Under the pieces are notes generated by a model. It was given only the letters and a program-made list of their open reading frames with translations, searched no databases and was not told the origin of the DNA. From Sinohyriopsis cumingii (lineage: Eukaryota > Mollusca > Bivalvia > Unionida > Unionidae): a DNA stretch of 64,000 nucleotides. The position numbers were made by a program, and so were the translations under genes. The stretch covers positions 24,524,590-24,588,589 of the forward strand of contig CM068842.1 in the NCBI GenBank assembly GCA_028554795.2, written 5' to 3'. Shown here piece after piece: positions 26,640 to 38,063 of this stretch (the stretch's first letter is position 1; every line of letters begins with the position of its first letter).

Positions 26640-27310
26640 CCAACGAAAGTCAGTCAGGAGCTCCCAAAATTATTATAACATTCGAGTGACGCAAAATCGC
26701 ATATCCAGAAAATTTTGAACCACGGCTTTCGCCTACACAGTGAAATTTAAGTCTGAAATACTGCCCCAGAAAGGAGAACGTTTCATCGCTGATTTGTGGG
26801 ATTCCTTGTTAGCGACACTGAACGCCAATTCCAAGCCAAAGAATACGATAGTTTAAGACTTTCCATTCATCAAGACAGTTTGAAATCGCCCGTCTGGATA
26901 TAGTCTGCCACCCAGGCAGAATTAACACCCTTCAAAGTCATTGACAAAATCAACACGTTTAGCAATCCAACGGTAAGTTTCACATTTTCACATCACCGAC
27001 GGAAAAGCTGCACCTTACATGACGCAAGTATTCCCTCGAAAAGGGACCCGGCAGGACCAGGGGATTTAACAGTCGAGTGCAACACATTCGTTGCGGAGCG
27101 AGAGACGGCGGTGTTGTTTAGCTCCTAAACCATGTATTCCCGAAGGAAAAGCACGAATTCATTGTTCTTCTATCTATCGAACCTTTGTCAGTCCTACGTG
27201 CTACGAAGAATATTGCATTACACAAGGTCAACAACAGAAACGTGTTTGTTAACCATCATCGATACAAAGCAGATGTTAGTCACTACGTCGATGATTTCAA
27301 CTTTGCGACG
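26640..27310 (+). pseudogene. Old Polinton: remnant of polB N-terminus
   Basis: 26640-27030 aligns with the polymerase N-terminus around 9240-9630 (shared AGAAAATTTTGAACCACGGC-type stretch, then GGATTCCTTG and CAGTTTGAAATC), with stops and frame breaks. 27110-27300 aligns with the zinc-rich region near 10200-10275. Exonuclease and polymerase motifs are absent: sequence equal to about 10,300-14,700 of the intact element, including the BIR gene, is deleted. Confidence 0.7.
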
Positions 27311-27384
27311 AGGTTGTGAATAACTAAGGCCATTCAGAAGTTGTCTGACGTGGATATACAAGCTTATCAGGCCACGATGTTTAC

Positions 27385-27572
27385 CAATAGTGTTGCAACA
27401 GATTCCGTGGAAGGAAGTCAATGAAAGTATCCAGACCTTGAAATTTTTTTTCAACATCTTTGTCCATTGAATTTAGGACATCATGTTGTGGTGCGTGCTA
27501 GTGACTACGTTTTTGGGATTTAGTTTACCAACAGATATATTGTGGACTTTTTACGAACAGTTCCAGCATTGA
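27385..27572 (+). pseudogene. Old Polinton: homologue of the 14752 gene
   Basis: Shares CAACAGATTCCGTGGAAGGA with 14778 onward and the coding sense of the hydrophobic middle, but frames are broken. Confidence 0.62.
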
Positions 27573-27576
27573 TATC

Positions 27577-28091
27577 ATGGCCACTACACCTTCAGATGTG
27601 CACTAGAGACTCATTCTATTACAGCGTTGCTTTATTGACTTTTGTTGCTTACAAAGGAGTATGTGTAGCCTGTTTGTTACACAAACACTGGAATTATGTG
27701 CCTAACTGGGAAAGTTTTGGCTTCGATGTTTGGACACAAGAAGTTGCTGACTTTGCTAAAGATTTGTGCAAATGATTCGGGACAAAACGTGGACTTAAAA
27801 CCAAAAGTGAACATGACATTCAAGTCCGTGTTAGAAACAGTGGTAGAAGAAGCATACACAGAGAAAAACCAAATTCAGGACAGTACCATGGTCCGACATG
27901 AACGAAAACCCATTGTTGGAGGAAGAATTATACACTGTGAAAGAAAATTTGAGCGTGTCCGTAAAACTCCAGAGGCACACATTGATGAAAACTATCATTT
28001 ATATTTCACTTTGGTTATTTTGATTGGTATTTTATTGATGTATTTAGCCATTGGCTCTTACCTCTTTTTGTATTTAATGTACAATTGTTGA
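27577..28091 (+). pseudogene. Old Polinton: membrane-anchored protein homologue
   Basis: The first frame (ATG 27577 to TGA 27775) matches the helical domain of 14967 onward (WTQEV, DLCK). After a +1 change the second frame codes TFKSVLETVVEEAYTEKN and a C-terminal anchor (LVILIGILLMYLAIGSYLF), ending at 28091. Unlike its neighbours it has few other lesions. AATAAA follows at 28104-28109. Confidence 0.65.
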
Positions 28092-28176
28092 GTTTGAACA
28101 TCCAATAAAAGTGTCTGCAAAGTGTGAAGTTTCTTGTGTTGTCCATGTTATTATGAGAATTCTGAACACTTTGGTT

Positions 28177-28880
28177 ATGGCTACATCTTTCTCCTTGTCT
28201 CCAAGTCATTGACTAAATATTAGATAGTCCAGTTTGGGAGGCACTGTTTCTTCGCTATTCCATTAAAATGGTGATTTTCGGACCAAGTGGTTGAGGCGAA
28301 ACCGAATTCGTCAAACGCGTGATCAAACACAAAACTAATTTGTTCGGTTTTCCACCCCAGCGCATCTTGTAGTGTTACATAGAGTGGGAATCAGCTTACA
28401 CCATATTTAGAGAAAGTCAAGGAGAATGCATTTTCTATATTGAAGACATTCCTCGCGAAGACGACGGGATCGTGTCTGACTTGAGTCAAACACATCTTGT
28501 CATCTTCGTTAGGAGAAGACGGAGAAGAAATTAAACTTTGGTTTAAACGCAGAGGGCATAATCCTAAGGTCAATATCATTTACATTACCCAAAATTTGTT
28601 TCTACAAAATGAAAGCCATCGTACCATTAGTCTGCGTGCCCATTACGTGGTCTTGTGTAAAAGTCCCAGAGATAAATTTCAAGTGCAATTGTTAGTCAAA
28701 GAGTTAGGAACTCCTTGACTGGCTTATGCGTTCAACGATATCACTCGAACACATCATGCCTATTTACTCATCGATTTAAAACCCACCACATTCGATTATA
28801 CTAGATTTTGTGCCCATCTGTTTCACGACTGATGCCAAGAATGAGGGACCGTCATTTACACGTCCCCGTCGGCGTGAAGA
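28177..28880 (+). pseudogene. Old Polinton: packaging ATPase remnant
   Basis: Collinear with 15600-16334. The P-loop is destroyed by an in-frame stop and a substitution. Several other stops and indels are present, while the 28500-28718 part still reads like the Walker B to YITQN region. Confidence 0.85.
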
Positions 28881-28929
28881 AAAAAAAACCCATTAAAACC
28901 TCTGACACTTCTGTTTCACAGTCGTCGAC

Positions 28930-29760
28930 ATGACTTCCTTTCAATCTAATTTCCCTGCCAAATTGACTCGCGCTCTGTACGGAATCTGCACAAGTTCTAT
29001 TCCATGTATTAGAAGCCAGTTTCAGAGAATGTCTTACGGTGACTTTCGCTTAGAGCACGTCAGTTACTTCAAGGCATCCTCCAATCCTTCATCAAACCAG
29101 ACGATTTTTTTTACAAATATGAAATGGCATTGCCACAACTGGCAGATCCAAGAATCGATTCTCAAACAAAACATTCATTTTGAAAAGGGGGGGGGGGGCT
29201 CTCTAGGCGGTGTCATCATTCTTTCCCTCTTAAAATGGGATACGAATGCCCCAGTGACCACCAGAAAAGATCCTCTCCTAAAAGACGATCCACTGTGAAA
29301 AACGGTGGTGCCACGGACAGGGCACATCCGAAGAAAAAGAAAAGTCCCAAGAAGAAGAAAGACCCCAGAAGAAAAAAGCTTCAACTAGAAAGACAGGCAC
29401 TGCTGCTCGGAAGCAACCGTACTCCCCAAAACCTTGTTCTTCAGTGACCGTGTCTCTAGTTTCGTTGTTATCCATTCTGTCGGCCAAACCCGATTTAACA
29501 CGCATCATTCCTAATATGATTGAAGAATGGAAACTCATTTTTAAAGAAACTTCTCCTCCGGTGACAACCTCTTCTTCTTTAACGGCAGTGGCTTCCTCTT
29601 AGAAAGTGAACTCGCCCATGACCAAAGTCCAAGACAGAACAGGGCTATTACAAAGTTAACTGGATTTATACGAACAAGAACTGTTAGGATTTAGTAACAC
29701 CTTCAACGTCGAGTGATGCCCATCTTGAGGATGATACGACGTTTCGATAATCAGTGGAGA
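28930..29760 (+). pseudogene. Old Polinton: basic core-like protein remnant
   Basis: Starts MTSFQSNFPAKLTRALYGI as in 16392 onward, retains a GG-SLGGVIILSLLKW-like block after a run of ten Gs, and a PKKKKSP tail. Multiple frame breaks. Confidence 0.78.
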
Positions 29761-29771
29761 AGAGTTCAGTA

Positions 29772-30092
29772 TAAAAAAGACGGGTGCAAGGCAATTTACT
29801 TCAGTGTATTTGCTCTGAAAGGAAACGATGTCAACCCTTAGAAGTGCACACCACAACTCTCCTCTCAGACAAAGAATAAAGAAAGGGACTACCTCCTAGT
29901 TTTGCCAGAGATTGGGATTTGTTGTTGGTACTAACAAAATACAGTCAAACGGCCACCAAAGAAATCACTGATACCGTTTGTGAATATTCCTTGAATGTCT
30001 TAAAGGGAAAGGTACCTTTGTCCAAGCACTAGACAGAACGCTTAGGATGGCATCGGAACGTTCTTCGACAAATGGTCAGAAAGAAAATTCTT
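29772..30092 (+). pseudogene. Old Polinton: pX-like gene remnant, truncated
   Basis: Collinear with 17340-17665 including the TATA (AGTATAAAAAAG at 29767-29778) and the AKEIxDTVCE-like block; similarity stops abruptly near 30092. Everything equivalent to 17,670-24,100 (integrase, capsids, protease) is missing and mini-gene-like sequence follows. Confidence 0.7.
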
Positions 30093-30119
30093 TATTGCCT
30101 CACGACTTGTTGGCTTAAC

Positions 30120-30245
30120 TAAATAGCACACCTTGTGTGCATAAATGCCCTGAAGGAAGAGGCTCTTTTTCCGTACCCCGCGAGTAATTAATTAGCCCGC
30201 GGTGCGGTCATTAACCCGTCGCGCATGCCATATGGCGAATGCGAC
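30120..30245. promoter_or_regulatory. Old element: two-hairpin module, copy 1
   Basis: Hairpin GCACAC-CTT-GTGTGC at 30126-30140 followed by ATAAATG, then a decayed second hairpin (TAGCCCGCGGTGCGG near 30192), then GTCGCGCATG...GAATGCGAC, itself an inverted repeat. The order is repeated at 32135-32270. It probably precedes or ends mini-genes of the older element. Confidence 0.45.
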
Positions 30246-31260
30246 ATTAATTTCAACAGTTAGTCAGTCACTTGGGTCTAGTCTCGACAAGCAAAGGAAA
30301 AAGCAACACATAATCAATACAAGAGTTAAAGATGGAAGTCCTAATACCAGAGCAAGCCATGAAGACAATCCTAGGCCTTGGTCTACGATTGAAAACTGGC
30401 TGGAGCCTTATTTCTTAAGTTAAAAGAACCACGTTGTTATTAATCTGGTAAGCAAACGACACAAATTGGAGAGAAAACGCCCCAGGATGTAAAACGAAGA
30501 CTAGTAAATAACAGGAGAGTACCAAAACCCCGGAGTCCTCAGACAATGGACAGTACTACTACTACAACTCATCCAGTTATAACTTCTGCTCCTACATTGT
30601 CAACACAAGCTACGTAGTTAAGCATGGAAATGGGAACCAATCAACTTCGCCTAAGGAGATTCGAAGAGGTGTTGGAGCTGTGTTAGCTATATTAAGAAGA
30701 GAGGAAACTTAGGCACTTGTAATGAAAAACAAAAGGAATTAACAACAATATTCCCTAAAACAACTACCCGGACATCAACACAAGTGGAAGGGCCAAAAAC
30801 TACCACCAAGCAACCAACAAAATAACGACAACATTCAGGGAAATATCGAAAAAACAAACAGAAACAAAATTCAGTAACAACCGCAACTACGGTCACAACA
30901 GAAACACTGGCGACTAATCTCAAGCGGATGTATACAACAACAACAAAACTTAACTACAACAAATCCATAATTAGACCAGTAGTACAACATCAAATGGCTC
31001 CACAAATGTCAAACTTATCTAATATAGCAGCGGCAACCAAAGAAACGAGAGACTCGTGTTTCTCTACCAGCGAAAAGGAAAGTGAAACTCACTTAATTGA
31101 GGAAGAAGAAATTATAAAGGAAGAGGAGTGGGACCCTGACAGACAGCGTCTACTGGATATGGGATTAGAAAATGCGCTTGATGATGAAAAAAAAAAGCTA
31201 ACCATTTCATCAGTGGGGTTAAATACCTAGGACCGAGGTCCTTGAAAATGCGAAAACCCA
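30246..31260 (+). pseudogene. Old element: decayed mini-gene region
   Basis: Contains several broken frames rich in Thr/Gln/Asn. The longest (30928-31230, 100 codons) has an acidic C-terminal half (EEEEIIKEEEWD and QRLLDMGLENALDDEKKK) like the charged mini-gene tails. No family recognised. I treat it as relics of mini-genes; the 30928 frame might still be intact. Confidence 0.4.
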
Positions 31261-31313
31261 GGCCTTAACAGTGGCAATTCGGAATCAGGAGCCTAAGTCA
31301 GTATTACCGAGAG

Positions 31314-31500
31314 GCATATAAAAACCGGCCATTTACCAGTTTAATCTCAGCAGCAGAACATTTCACAGAGCTGTATTGACTTGAGACATTCCCGATACAA
31401 CATTATGAAGGAAAACGTACTGCGACCCAATGTAAAGAAGATGAAGATCACCGCAGAACCTTTTAGTTGCGTAATTAAAACAGCCCTATTTAGGGCTCTG
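31314..31500 (+). other. Old element: TATA, 37-codon frame and 6-bp hairpin
   Basis: ATATAAAAACC at about 31317 precedes a small frame starting at 31404 that runs into a hairpin AGCCCT-ATTT-AGGGCT at 31482-31497. The hairpin has the stem of the histone-type hairpins but a different loop and no ACCCA, and it lies inside the short frame. Confidence 0.42.
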
Positions 31501-32134
31501 TCCAAGTGCCTATTATGATAGGGTTTCCATTTTGGATTGGAAATCCCGTTCGACTAAACCAAAACACAAAGCTTGATCCTTTACCCACCGTTCCAAATTA
31601 ATAGCCAACTGTCCTAACATGGTTCTACAAAAATGCAGCTGGTCTCATAGACCTATTAATATTTAATTCTAAATTGAATGGTTATGCATACACTATGTAT
31701 TTTTGGATTAAAAATTTAATAATAAGAAAATTCACAACTAACTAGCGTGACTCTAATTACAAATGTCGCTTACACAAAATTAATAATAGGATTCACCTGT
31801 TATGTAGACAACTGGGTATAATTTGATAGTAATATATGGCATTTCAGAAACATTCCGGCTGATGTTTGGTGTCACCCTCCGAGTCAATTTCCTCCTCCTT
31901 CCATCTCGGAAATCAAAAGACGAGTGTGTGGGCCGATTCTCACTCGTCTATAAATCAGGTGCCCAAAAGAGAGTGTACGCATGGGACCCGGGTGACGTCA
32001 TACGAGCAGTGTCCAATCCAACTTGACGTATCATACCTCAGCAGACATTAATTTAAACTGAGCGTGTGTTGGATCATTCCCACTCATTTTAGCCACAAGA
32101 CAATTCGTTTTGGACCGTATTGCCCACGACTTGC
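31501..32134. other. Non-coding stretch within old element region
   Basis: AT-rich DNA with short frames near 31823-32051 that lack any domain. No repeats were recognised. It may be old-element sequence or a later insertion. Confidence 0.35.
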
Positions 32135-32275
32135 TGGCCTAATTAAAAAGCACACTTTATTTGGGCAGAAAAGCTTTGAGAGGAGTGGCTGTAATTCCCC
32201 TTTCACAAACAATTAAAGAGCCCGCTTTGCGGGCATAAACCAGTCGCATACGTCCAATGGGCGAAAGCGATTTAA
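32135..32275. promoter_or_regulatory. Old element: two-hairpin module, copy 2
   Basis: A decayed first hairpin (AAGCACACTTTATTTGGGC near 32149), then an intact GCCCGC-TTT-GCGGGC at 32220-32234 followed by ATAAACC, then GTCGCATACG...GCGAAAGCGA. Compare 30120-30245: in each copy a different hairpin is the intact one. Confidence 0.45.
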
Positions 32276-32328
32276 ATTTAAATTCATCGTCATCAATTGA
32301 GTCCCCATCGATGACGCATCAACAATAA

Positions 32329-33100
32329 ATGAGCAGGCTGAAAAATTTCTTGGAATTTCTGGTACAACTGGAATATGCTCTCCTCCTGTACGAACTGGTT
32401 AAAGAGACAATACGTGAAGCGGCATTTTTTAAGGATCAAAATAAGAAATTAGAAGAGGAAAAGAAAAAGGTTGTTGTTGTTGTTGTTGTTGGGTTTAACG
32501 CCATTTTCAGCACACGATAGGCTATGCATCGCGGCCAGTATTAATAGTGGAGGACGAACCCCGGAAAACCCCGGGAAGAACTTCCGACCCAAGAGAAGCT
32601 ACTGGCAGCCTTTCTCACATACCCACATTGGCCGAATCCTAGACTCGAACCCACGCAGACAGAGGTGAGATGGCAGTGATCCGTAACGGAGAGCGCTTTA
32701 GACCACTGGGCCACTCGGGGCCCCAAAAAGGTGGTACGGCCCCATCTGTTGATACGTATGACCTGTGAGGTGAAGTCTGCGACAATGACACCACTGCATC
32801 GCCAACCACAACAACAGAGTGTGATATTACCACAGATAGAAAACTGGGTTCTGGAGCTACCAACACAGCAGCCAATACCTCAGCGGCTACATTCACCACA
32901 ATATCATCCACATGTACAGTTTCGACGAGCGAGGACTCCCTCGAATTCCCAATCTCTATCAATCCACGGGTTGTAGATAGATGGAGTTAATGCTGTATGT
33001 GTGTGGCGCTCGGCCTGGGAGGTGTGGACATTAACCAGGTGCGCAGAAGGAAACAAAAGGCCCCTTTCAGAACCAGTGATCTCTAGAAAAGAAACTAATC
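32329..33100 (+). pseudogene. Old element: mini-gene 2 homologue split by a SINE
   Basis: The start at 32329 gives an N-terminal helix (KNFLEFLVQLEYALLLYELV) like 25095 onward. The frame runs into a SINE at 32471-32724 and resumes after it. The C-terminal Cys-type end recurs near 33000-33030. A decayed histone-type hairpin (AAGGCCCCTTTCAGAACC near 33058) and CTCTAGAAAAGAAACTAA near 33081 follow. Confidence 0.6.
32471..32724 (-). mobile_element. tRNA-derived SINE with (CAA)n tail, copy 1
   Basis: On the minus strand a tRNA-like head with A box (GGCCCAGTGGTCTAAAGCG) and B box GGGTTCGAGTC is followed by a body ending in GGCGTTAAACCCAAC and a CAA repeat. Direct repeats AAAAAGG flank it (32464-32470 and 32725-32731). 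Confidence 0.85.
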
Positions 33101-33600
33101 ATTTTGCAGTAATTGCGTTTGTATGTGTTTGTTTGTGTATATCTTTGTCTTTCCCCAAAATAATCCCTTTCCCTTCACCGATATATGTTTGTATGTAAGG
33201 ATTTAGTGGTGTGTCTATAAACACTTACTATCTTCCTCGGGTGATAGTGTTAGTTTTGTAGATTTGGTGTATGTAGGAGTTTGTCTTTACTAAAAAAAAT
33301 CTTTTCAAAATGTATGTTTTGTGGGTGTATGGATGTATGTATGGATGGATGGATGCATACGTGCATGTAGGTATGTGTTTGTTTTTGTCTTTCCTCACAA
33401 AAAATATCCTTATCGAATGTGTTTTGGTAACGAGTATAGTGTGTTTATATGTATAAAAAGTAGATTTTCTATTGGATCCGTGCAATAATATTTCTTTTCG
33501 GATATTTTAGTGTTTTATGTAATGCGTATTTTGTATGAGAAATGTTTTACTTAATGTTAGTACATCAAGCAAATAAATCACTTTGTTCTTAAGTCGTACC
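33101..33600. other. GT-rich spacer of old mini-gene array
   Basis: Repeats GTATGT/GGATG motifs and a GTGTGTCTATAAACACTTAC stretch near 33207 that matches the mini-gene spacers at 24690 and 25510. Non-coding. Confidence 0.5.
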
Positions 33601-33628
33601 ATACGTCGTCAATCAGAGAAGAAAAACT

Positions 33629-34075
33629 ATGAAGAACAACACGACCGAAAAGTTGCAGGAAGCGGTAGATATCATGGTTATTTTTATTGCTACTACTAGA
33701 GCAAATTGCAAGTCAAGTTAGAAGAGATATGATTGAATTTCAAAGGGTCCATAACCTCATCAAATAAGTTATAGAAGAGGAAGAGGAGAATATTCCGATT
33801 CAAGAACAAAAGAAGAGAACATCCAAAAGAAAGAACGGGATTTTTAACGCTTAAATGTCAAATGTATGAAAGGTCCATGACAAATTAAAAAAGAATGATC
33901 ATCTCGGCTGGATCCCTGAAGAAGAAAAGAAAGTCAGAGAAAGTCCACAAGCAAATGTCTTCTTGGAAGACCTGGCGGAAAAAATGGTGGCCAGGGAAGA
34001 AGTAGTAGAAATCTCTACGTGAATTTTCAGGGCCAATTACATGCCTAGGAAAGATACTATTTCACTATTGCCAAA
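33629..34075 (+). pseudogene. Old element: mini-gene 3 homologue with decayed hairpin
   Basis: Starts near an ATG at 33630 (KNNTTEKLQEAVDIMV), then broken K/E-rich frames as in 25832 onward. It ends with AATTTTCAGGGCC near 34023 and CTAGGAAAGATACTATT, the remains of the hairpin and downstream element. Confidence 0.52.
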
Positions 34076-34149
34076 AATGTGTGTTTTGTCTCTATGTTGT
34101 GTATGTATTTGTGTTTGTTTATGTCTGTGTTTTCAAATCAAACTTAAAA

Positions 34150-34400
34150 CCGTTTACCATTACCCTTTCCGTTTTTCCTTTTACTCCCTGTTTATCCCCA
34201 TAAACCGTTTTGTCCCCAAGTGTCCAATTTTGTCCCTAAGTATCCCAACTGCTGAAAGTGGCCAATTTTCTCCAAGTGTCCCAACTGCCCCCCCCCCCCA
34301 GTAGGCCCAACTATCCCAAAATGGGGCGCTTGTGATAATTTTTCCTTGTCTTAAATGTCCCATGTTAATTTCTCTTGTCTCTGAAGCGCTCATTTTCCTT
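34150..34400 (-). repeat. Probable right TIR remnant of old Polinton
   Basis: Several spaced copies of (C/T)CCCAAGTGTCCAA-like units and a TCCCATGTTAATTTCTCTTG stretch resemble the subterminal units of the young TIR (CCCATGTTAATTCCCCTTG). A run of C lies at 34290. Boundaries are uncertain. Confidence 0.42.
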
Positions 34401-35445
34401 TTGGACTAATACATTACTTTGGGATTATTGAGAATTCGGTCAATGACATTCTGGAATGTATCATTGTGGTACATCAGGACATTAAATACTATTATACACT
34501 AGGACATTCAAGACTTTTGGGACATCAAGACATTCAGGAGTTGTGGAATTCAATCAGAACATTATTTCTTTCTGAAGGAGAAAGAAATGATGAAAACGGA
34601 AATTCCGAGAGTGTAAAAGGGAGACAGATCGAGATATAAGAGAACATAACGAAATGCAAATTCATACAGACAGAGAGGGGAAGCATCTGCAAATGCATAT
34701 ATAAATATTGCTATATGTATAACTTGAAGCACAAACTGTACTTTTGTAGCATATCTTTTCGTGACAACGGCAACATTAAAACTTAGCGTACATATTACAG
34801 AACGTGTTCTCGCCAAAAAAAATATATGAACTGATAAAAGAGATCGCAGAATTCGGGCCAGTTTCTACTAAAATAGACCCTTTCTTGTGAAATGTAGTTT
34901 TAGCATTACAATAACACAAAGTCTCTTTCTTGTCGCCATCACAAAACACACCGATTTCCTTGTTTTTCTGTACGTCGATTAAGTCCGTAACGAATATTGA
35001 GCACACTGCTTGAATTTTTACGTCGACAACCCGACAATACCCTATGGAGTTTCCGGTTTTGGAAAGGTATAACATGCGTAAATGTTTACTTAACAAAGCA
35101 ACCGTTCCTATCTAGTTTAATTTTATTTAACATTTTTTAAAATTTTAAATATTCACTATTTATATTACAACGGTGGGTCTTTTCAGTCAATACCGAAAGA
35201 GGCGAAGAAATTTACTTTAACATCCTTTTGCCAATTAAGAATCACGTTGTTAGACTTTCTTTCCCGCCATATCTGTTGGATATTATGTGGTGAAAATAGC
35301 AGTATTCATTTCGTAAAATCAACATGTAATACATAACAAGTCCTATTAAAAGCTTACAATAATCGACATGAAAAAACAGTATAGGAGGCACTGATAACAT
35401 TTTAGATTGTCGGGTACGTTCTTAGTCCCACCACAGGAGTCTGAC
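34401..35445. other. AT-rich DNA, nothing recognised
   Basis: Contains two overlapping minus-strand open frames (34562-34816, 34776-35096) in biased sequence with no domain. I see no gene. Confidence 0.4.
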
Positions 35446-36189
35446 TAGTCCTACAATGTAAGACAGCACATGTTGTTTTTGTTTTAGTGCTATGTCCAGC
35501 TATCCAAATAACGGCTTTGTGTAGTGTGTTCCGATGTCGTTGACATAGGAATGAGTAATCAAAGTTTTAGGAACATCTCACACACTTGGCGGCCTATATC
35601 AACACTCTTCCACTAATTTTTGTGTAATTAATAAACTGTGCTGTCTTTATCCTGGCGGAATGAAGATATGATACTAGCAAATGGACGCATTTTAACATTC
35701 CATTGACATACATTTGAATTTGTTGCAATGCAATGGTAGTTTAGGTATGCCGAAGTAAGTTCAAGTAGGTTCATATTGGGGATATATTTCTTGAATGAAA
35801 TGAACCATTGCTTACAGTAACAATAGCATAATATATTTTTATTCATTTTGTTAAAGAATAATATATGAACTTAACCTGATTTCGACATTCCCGGCTTTGA
35901 TCGCTTTCCAGGCCAACGAAACTTGAAAACAGGTCCATTTCTTTTGTGAAAATTTGAATTTATTTGAGAAAATACATTCGAGTCAGTACGTCTGACTAAA
36001 ACATTAGAACATTACTGTGTAGAAAAGCTTCATTATTAGTTGCCAGTTATGTGAGATATTCTTGAAAACTTGACTTTCATTACGACGTTAGTTGACATCA
36101 AAACGTGCTAAACAGCTCCATTACTTAGGCAGTGAGACCCAGATGCCCAATACATAAATATAAGCATCGAGGTCTTACAGGTAGCACTA
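35446..36189. mobile_element. Long-TIR MITE, copy 2
   Basis: Same family as 3504-4262: starts TAGTCCTACAATGTAAGAC and ends CTTACAGGTAGCACTA. Interior collinear with copy 1. Confidence 0.62.
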
Positions 36190-37018
36190 ATGTTATTTAT
36201 GTTTTAGTGCTGTGTCTTACTTCCCAAATAACAGCTTTTTATAGTGTGTTCCGATGTTGATTGACATCGGAATGAGTAGTCACAGTTTCAGGAATATCTC
36301 ACACAATTGGCAGCCCATATCAACCCTCTTCTACAAATTGATGTGTAATTAATATACTTACTATGCTGTTTTTATCCTCTTGGAATCAAAATCTGATGTT
36401 CATTGACATACATTTGAATTTGTTGAAATGTGACAGTCTTCAAGGTTTGTGGAAGTAGGTTCATGTGGGGGAATATCTTTCTTGAATGAAATGAAACGTT
36501 GCTTACAGTTCTAATAGATATTATTAGTATTCATTTTGTTAAAGAATCATCCTTCAACTTAACCCAAATTCCACATTCCTGGCTTCCATCGTTTTCCAGC
36601 CAACTGAAATGTAGACCAACAAAACTTGAAAACAGGTTCATTTGCTTGTGTGAGAATTTTGATTTCTTAGGAAAAAGACAGTAAAGTCTCACTAATACAT
36701 ATTACTTTAATTTGTAGAAAAGTTCCAATATGGGCTGCCAAGTGTGTGAGATATTCTTGAAAATTTGACTTTCATTATGATGTCAGTCGACATGAAAACA
36801 TACTATACAGTGCAGTAATTTAGGTAGTAAGACCTAGACATCCAAAACATATATATCAAGGACAAGGTCTTACATTATAGACATCCAAAACAAAAATATC
36901 AAGGACAAGGTCTTACATTATAGACATCCAAAACATAAATATCAAGGACAAGGTCTTACATTATAGACATCCAAAACATAAATATCAAGGACGAGGTCTT
37001 ACATTATAGAACTAGTTA
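36190..37018. mobile_element. Long-TIR MITE, copy 3, with internal tandem repeat
   Basis: Directly abuts copy 2. Its right part expanded to about four tandem units of 43 bp (36840-37014; GACATCCAAAACATAAATAT type). Confidence 0.55.
36835..37014. repeat. 43-bp tandem repeat x about 4
   Basis: Units contain ATCCAAAACATAAATATC followed by AAGGACAAGGTCTTACATTATA; nearly identical. Confidence 0.85.
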
Positions 37019-38063
37019 TAGTCCATCAGCGTTGTTTTGGTGCTACGTCTTACTGCATAAATAACGGCCTTATGTAGCATGTTCCCAAGTCGACTGACAG
37101 GAGAACAAGAGATAAAACTTTCAGGAATATCTCATACTTTTGGCAGTCCATATTGACATTCTTCCACAGATTTAAATCTAATTGATTATACTTACTTTGC
37201 CATCTTTATCCTGATGGAATCAATATCTGACAGTAGCAAATGAGTGCATTTTCATGTTCCATTCAGCTGGTTGGAATGCGTCAACCTGGCAATACTGAAA
37301 TCAGATTAGTTCAAGAATGTTTCTTTTATGAAACAAATAAAAATATACTAATATTGAAGAGACCGCTCCAGTGGTCTAGTGGTTAGAGCGTCCGCCTCGG
37401 ATGCAGGAGGTCGTGGGTTCGATCCCCGGCCGAGTCATACCAAAGACTTACAAAAATGGTACTAACAGGTGCCTCGCTTGGCGCTCAGCATTAAGAGGTT
37501 AGTGTTAGGACTGGTCGGCCCGGTGTCAGGATAATGTGACTGGGTGGGACATCAGGCTACATGTCTGCGGCATGATGCCCCAGTGCTAGACATCACTATA
37601 AACTGCCACATTGCAGACATCGTAGCGATATGACTGAAAAATTGTTAAAGCTAATTTAAAAATCCAAATCACATCACATCATTAATATTGAAGAAATTGT
37701 TTAGATAGCTTAATTTTTTCATGAGACTTATCATAGTTTTAAACAATTGCTATATTTCTGGCTTCCATCACATTCCAACCAACTGAAATGTAGGTCAAAT
37801 GAACTTGAAAATGCGTCTGTTTGCTAGTGCAAGAGTGTGACTTCTTTTTTTTTTAAAGACAGTAAATACGGTCCACCTAAATCTAGATTATTTTGTTGAA
37901 AAGCTTCAATATATGCTTCCAGCTGTTTGAGATATTCTTGAAAATTTGGTCATTCATTCTGATGTAAGTCAACATCAGAACACACTGCACAAGTTGTTAT
38001 TTAGGCAGTAAGACATAGCACCAAAACATAAATAGCCTGTCTTAAATCTTACATTGTAGTACT
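37019..38063. mobile_element. Long-TIR MITE, copy 4, interrupted by a SINE
   Basis: Collinear with copies 1-3 on both sides of the SINE at 37361-37682 and ends TTACATTGTAGTACTA. Three copies in a row at 35446-38063 suggest tandem amplification or nested landing. Confidence 0.55.
37361..37682 (+). mobile_element. tRNA-headed SINE, second family, copy 1
   Basis: A 322-bp element with a tRNA-like head (A box TGGTCTAGTGGTTAGAGCG, B box GGGTTCGATCC), a body with GTCGGCCCGGTGTCAGG, and the end AAAATCCAAATCACATC. A perfect 12-bp duplication TAATATTGAAGA lies at 37349-37360 and 37683-37694. Not a functional tRNA: no matching acceptor stem. Confidence 0.88.

Noticed and set aside
30126..30140. Bacterial rho-independent terminator
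   Set aside because: Hairpin and T/A context look similar, but the window is clearly animal DNA with spliced SSRP1 on one side; no bacterial genes.
34562..35096. Minus-strand frames of 84 and 106 codons
   Set aside because: Biased AT-rich sequence, no domain, no splice or promoter signals, two overlapping phases.
37361..37440. tRNA gene
   Set aside because: A and B boxes fit, but the acceptor stem does not pair and it is the head of a SINE with target duplications.
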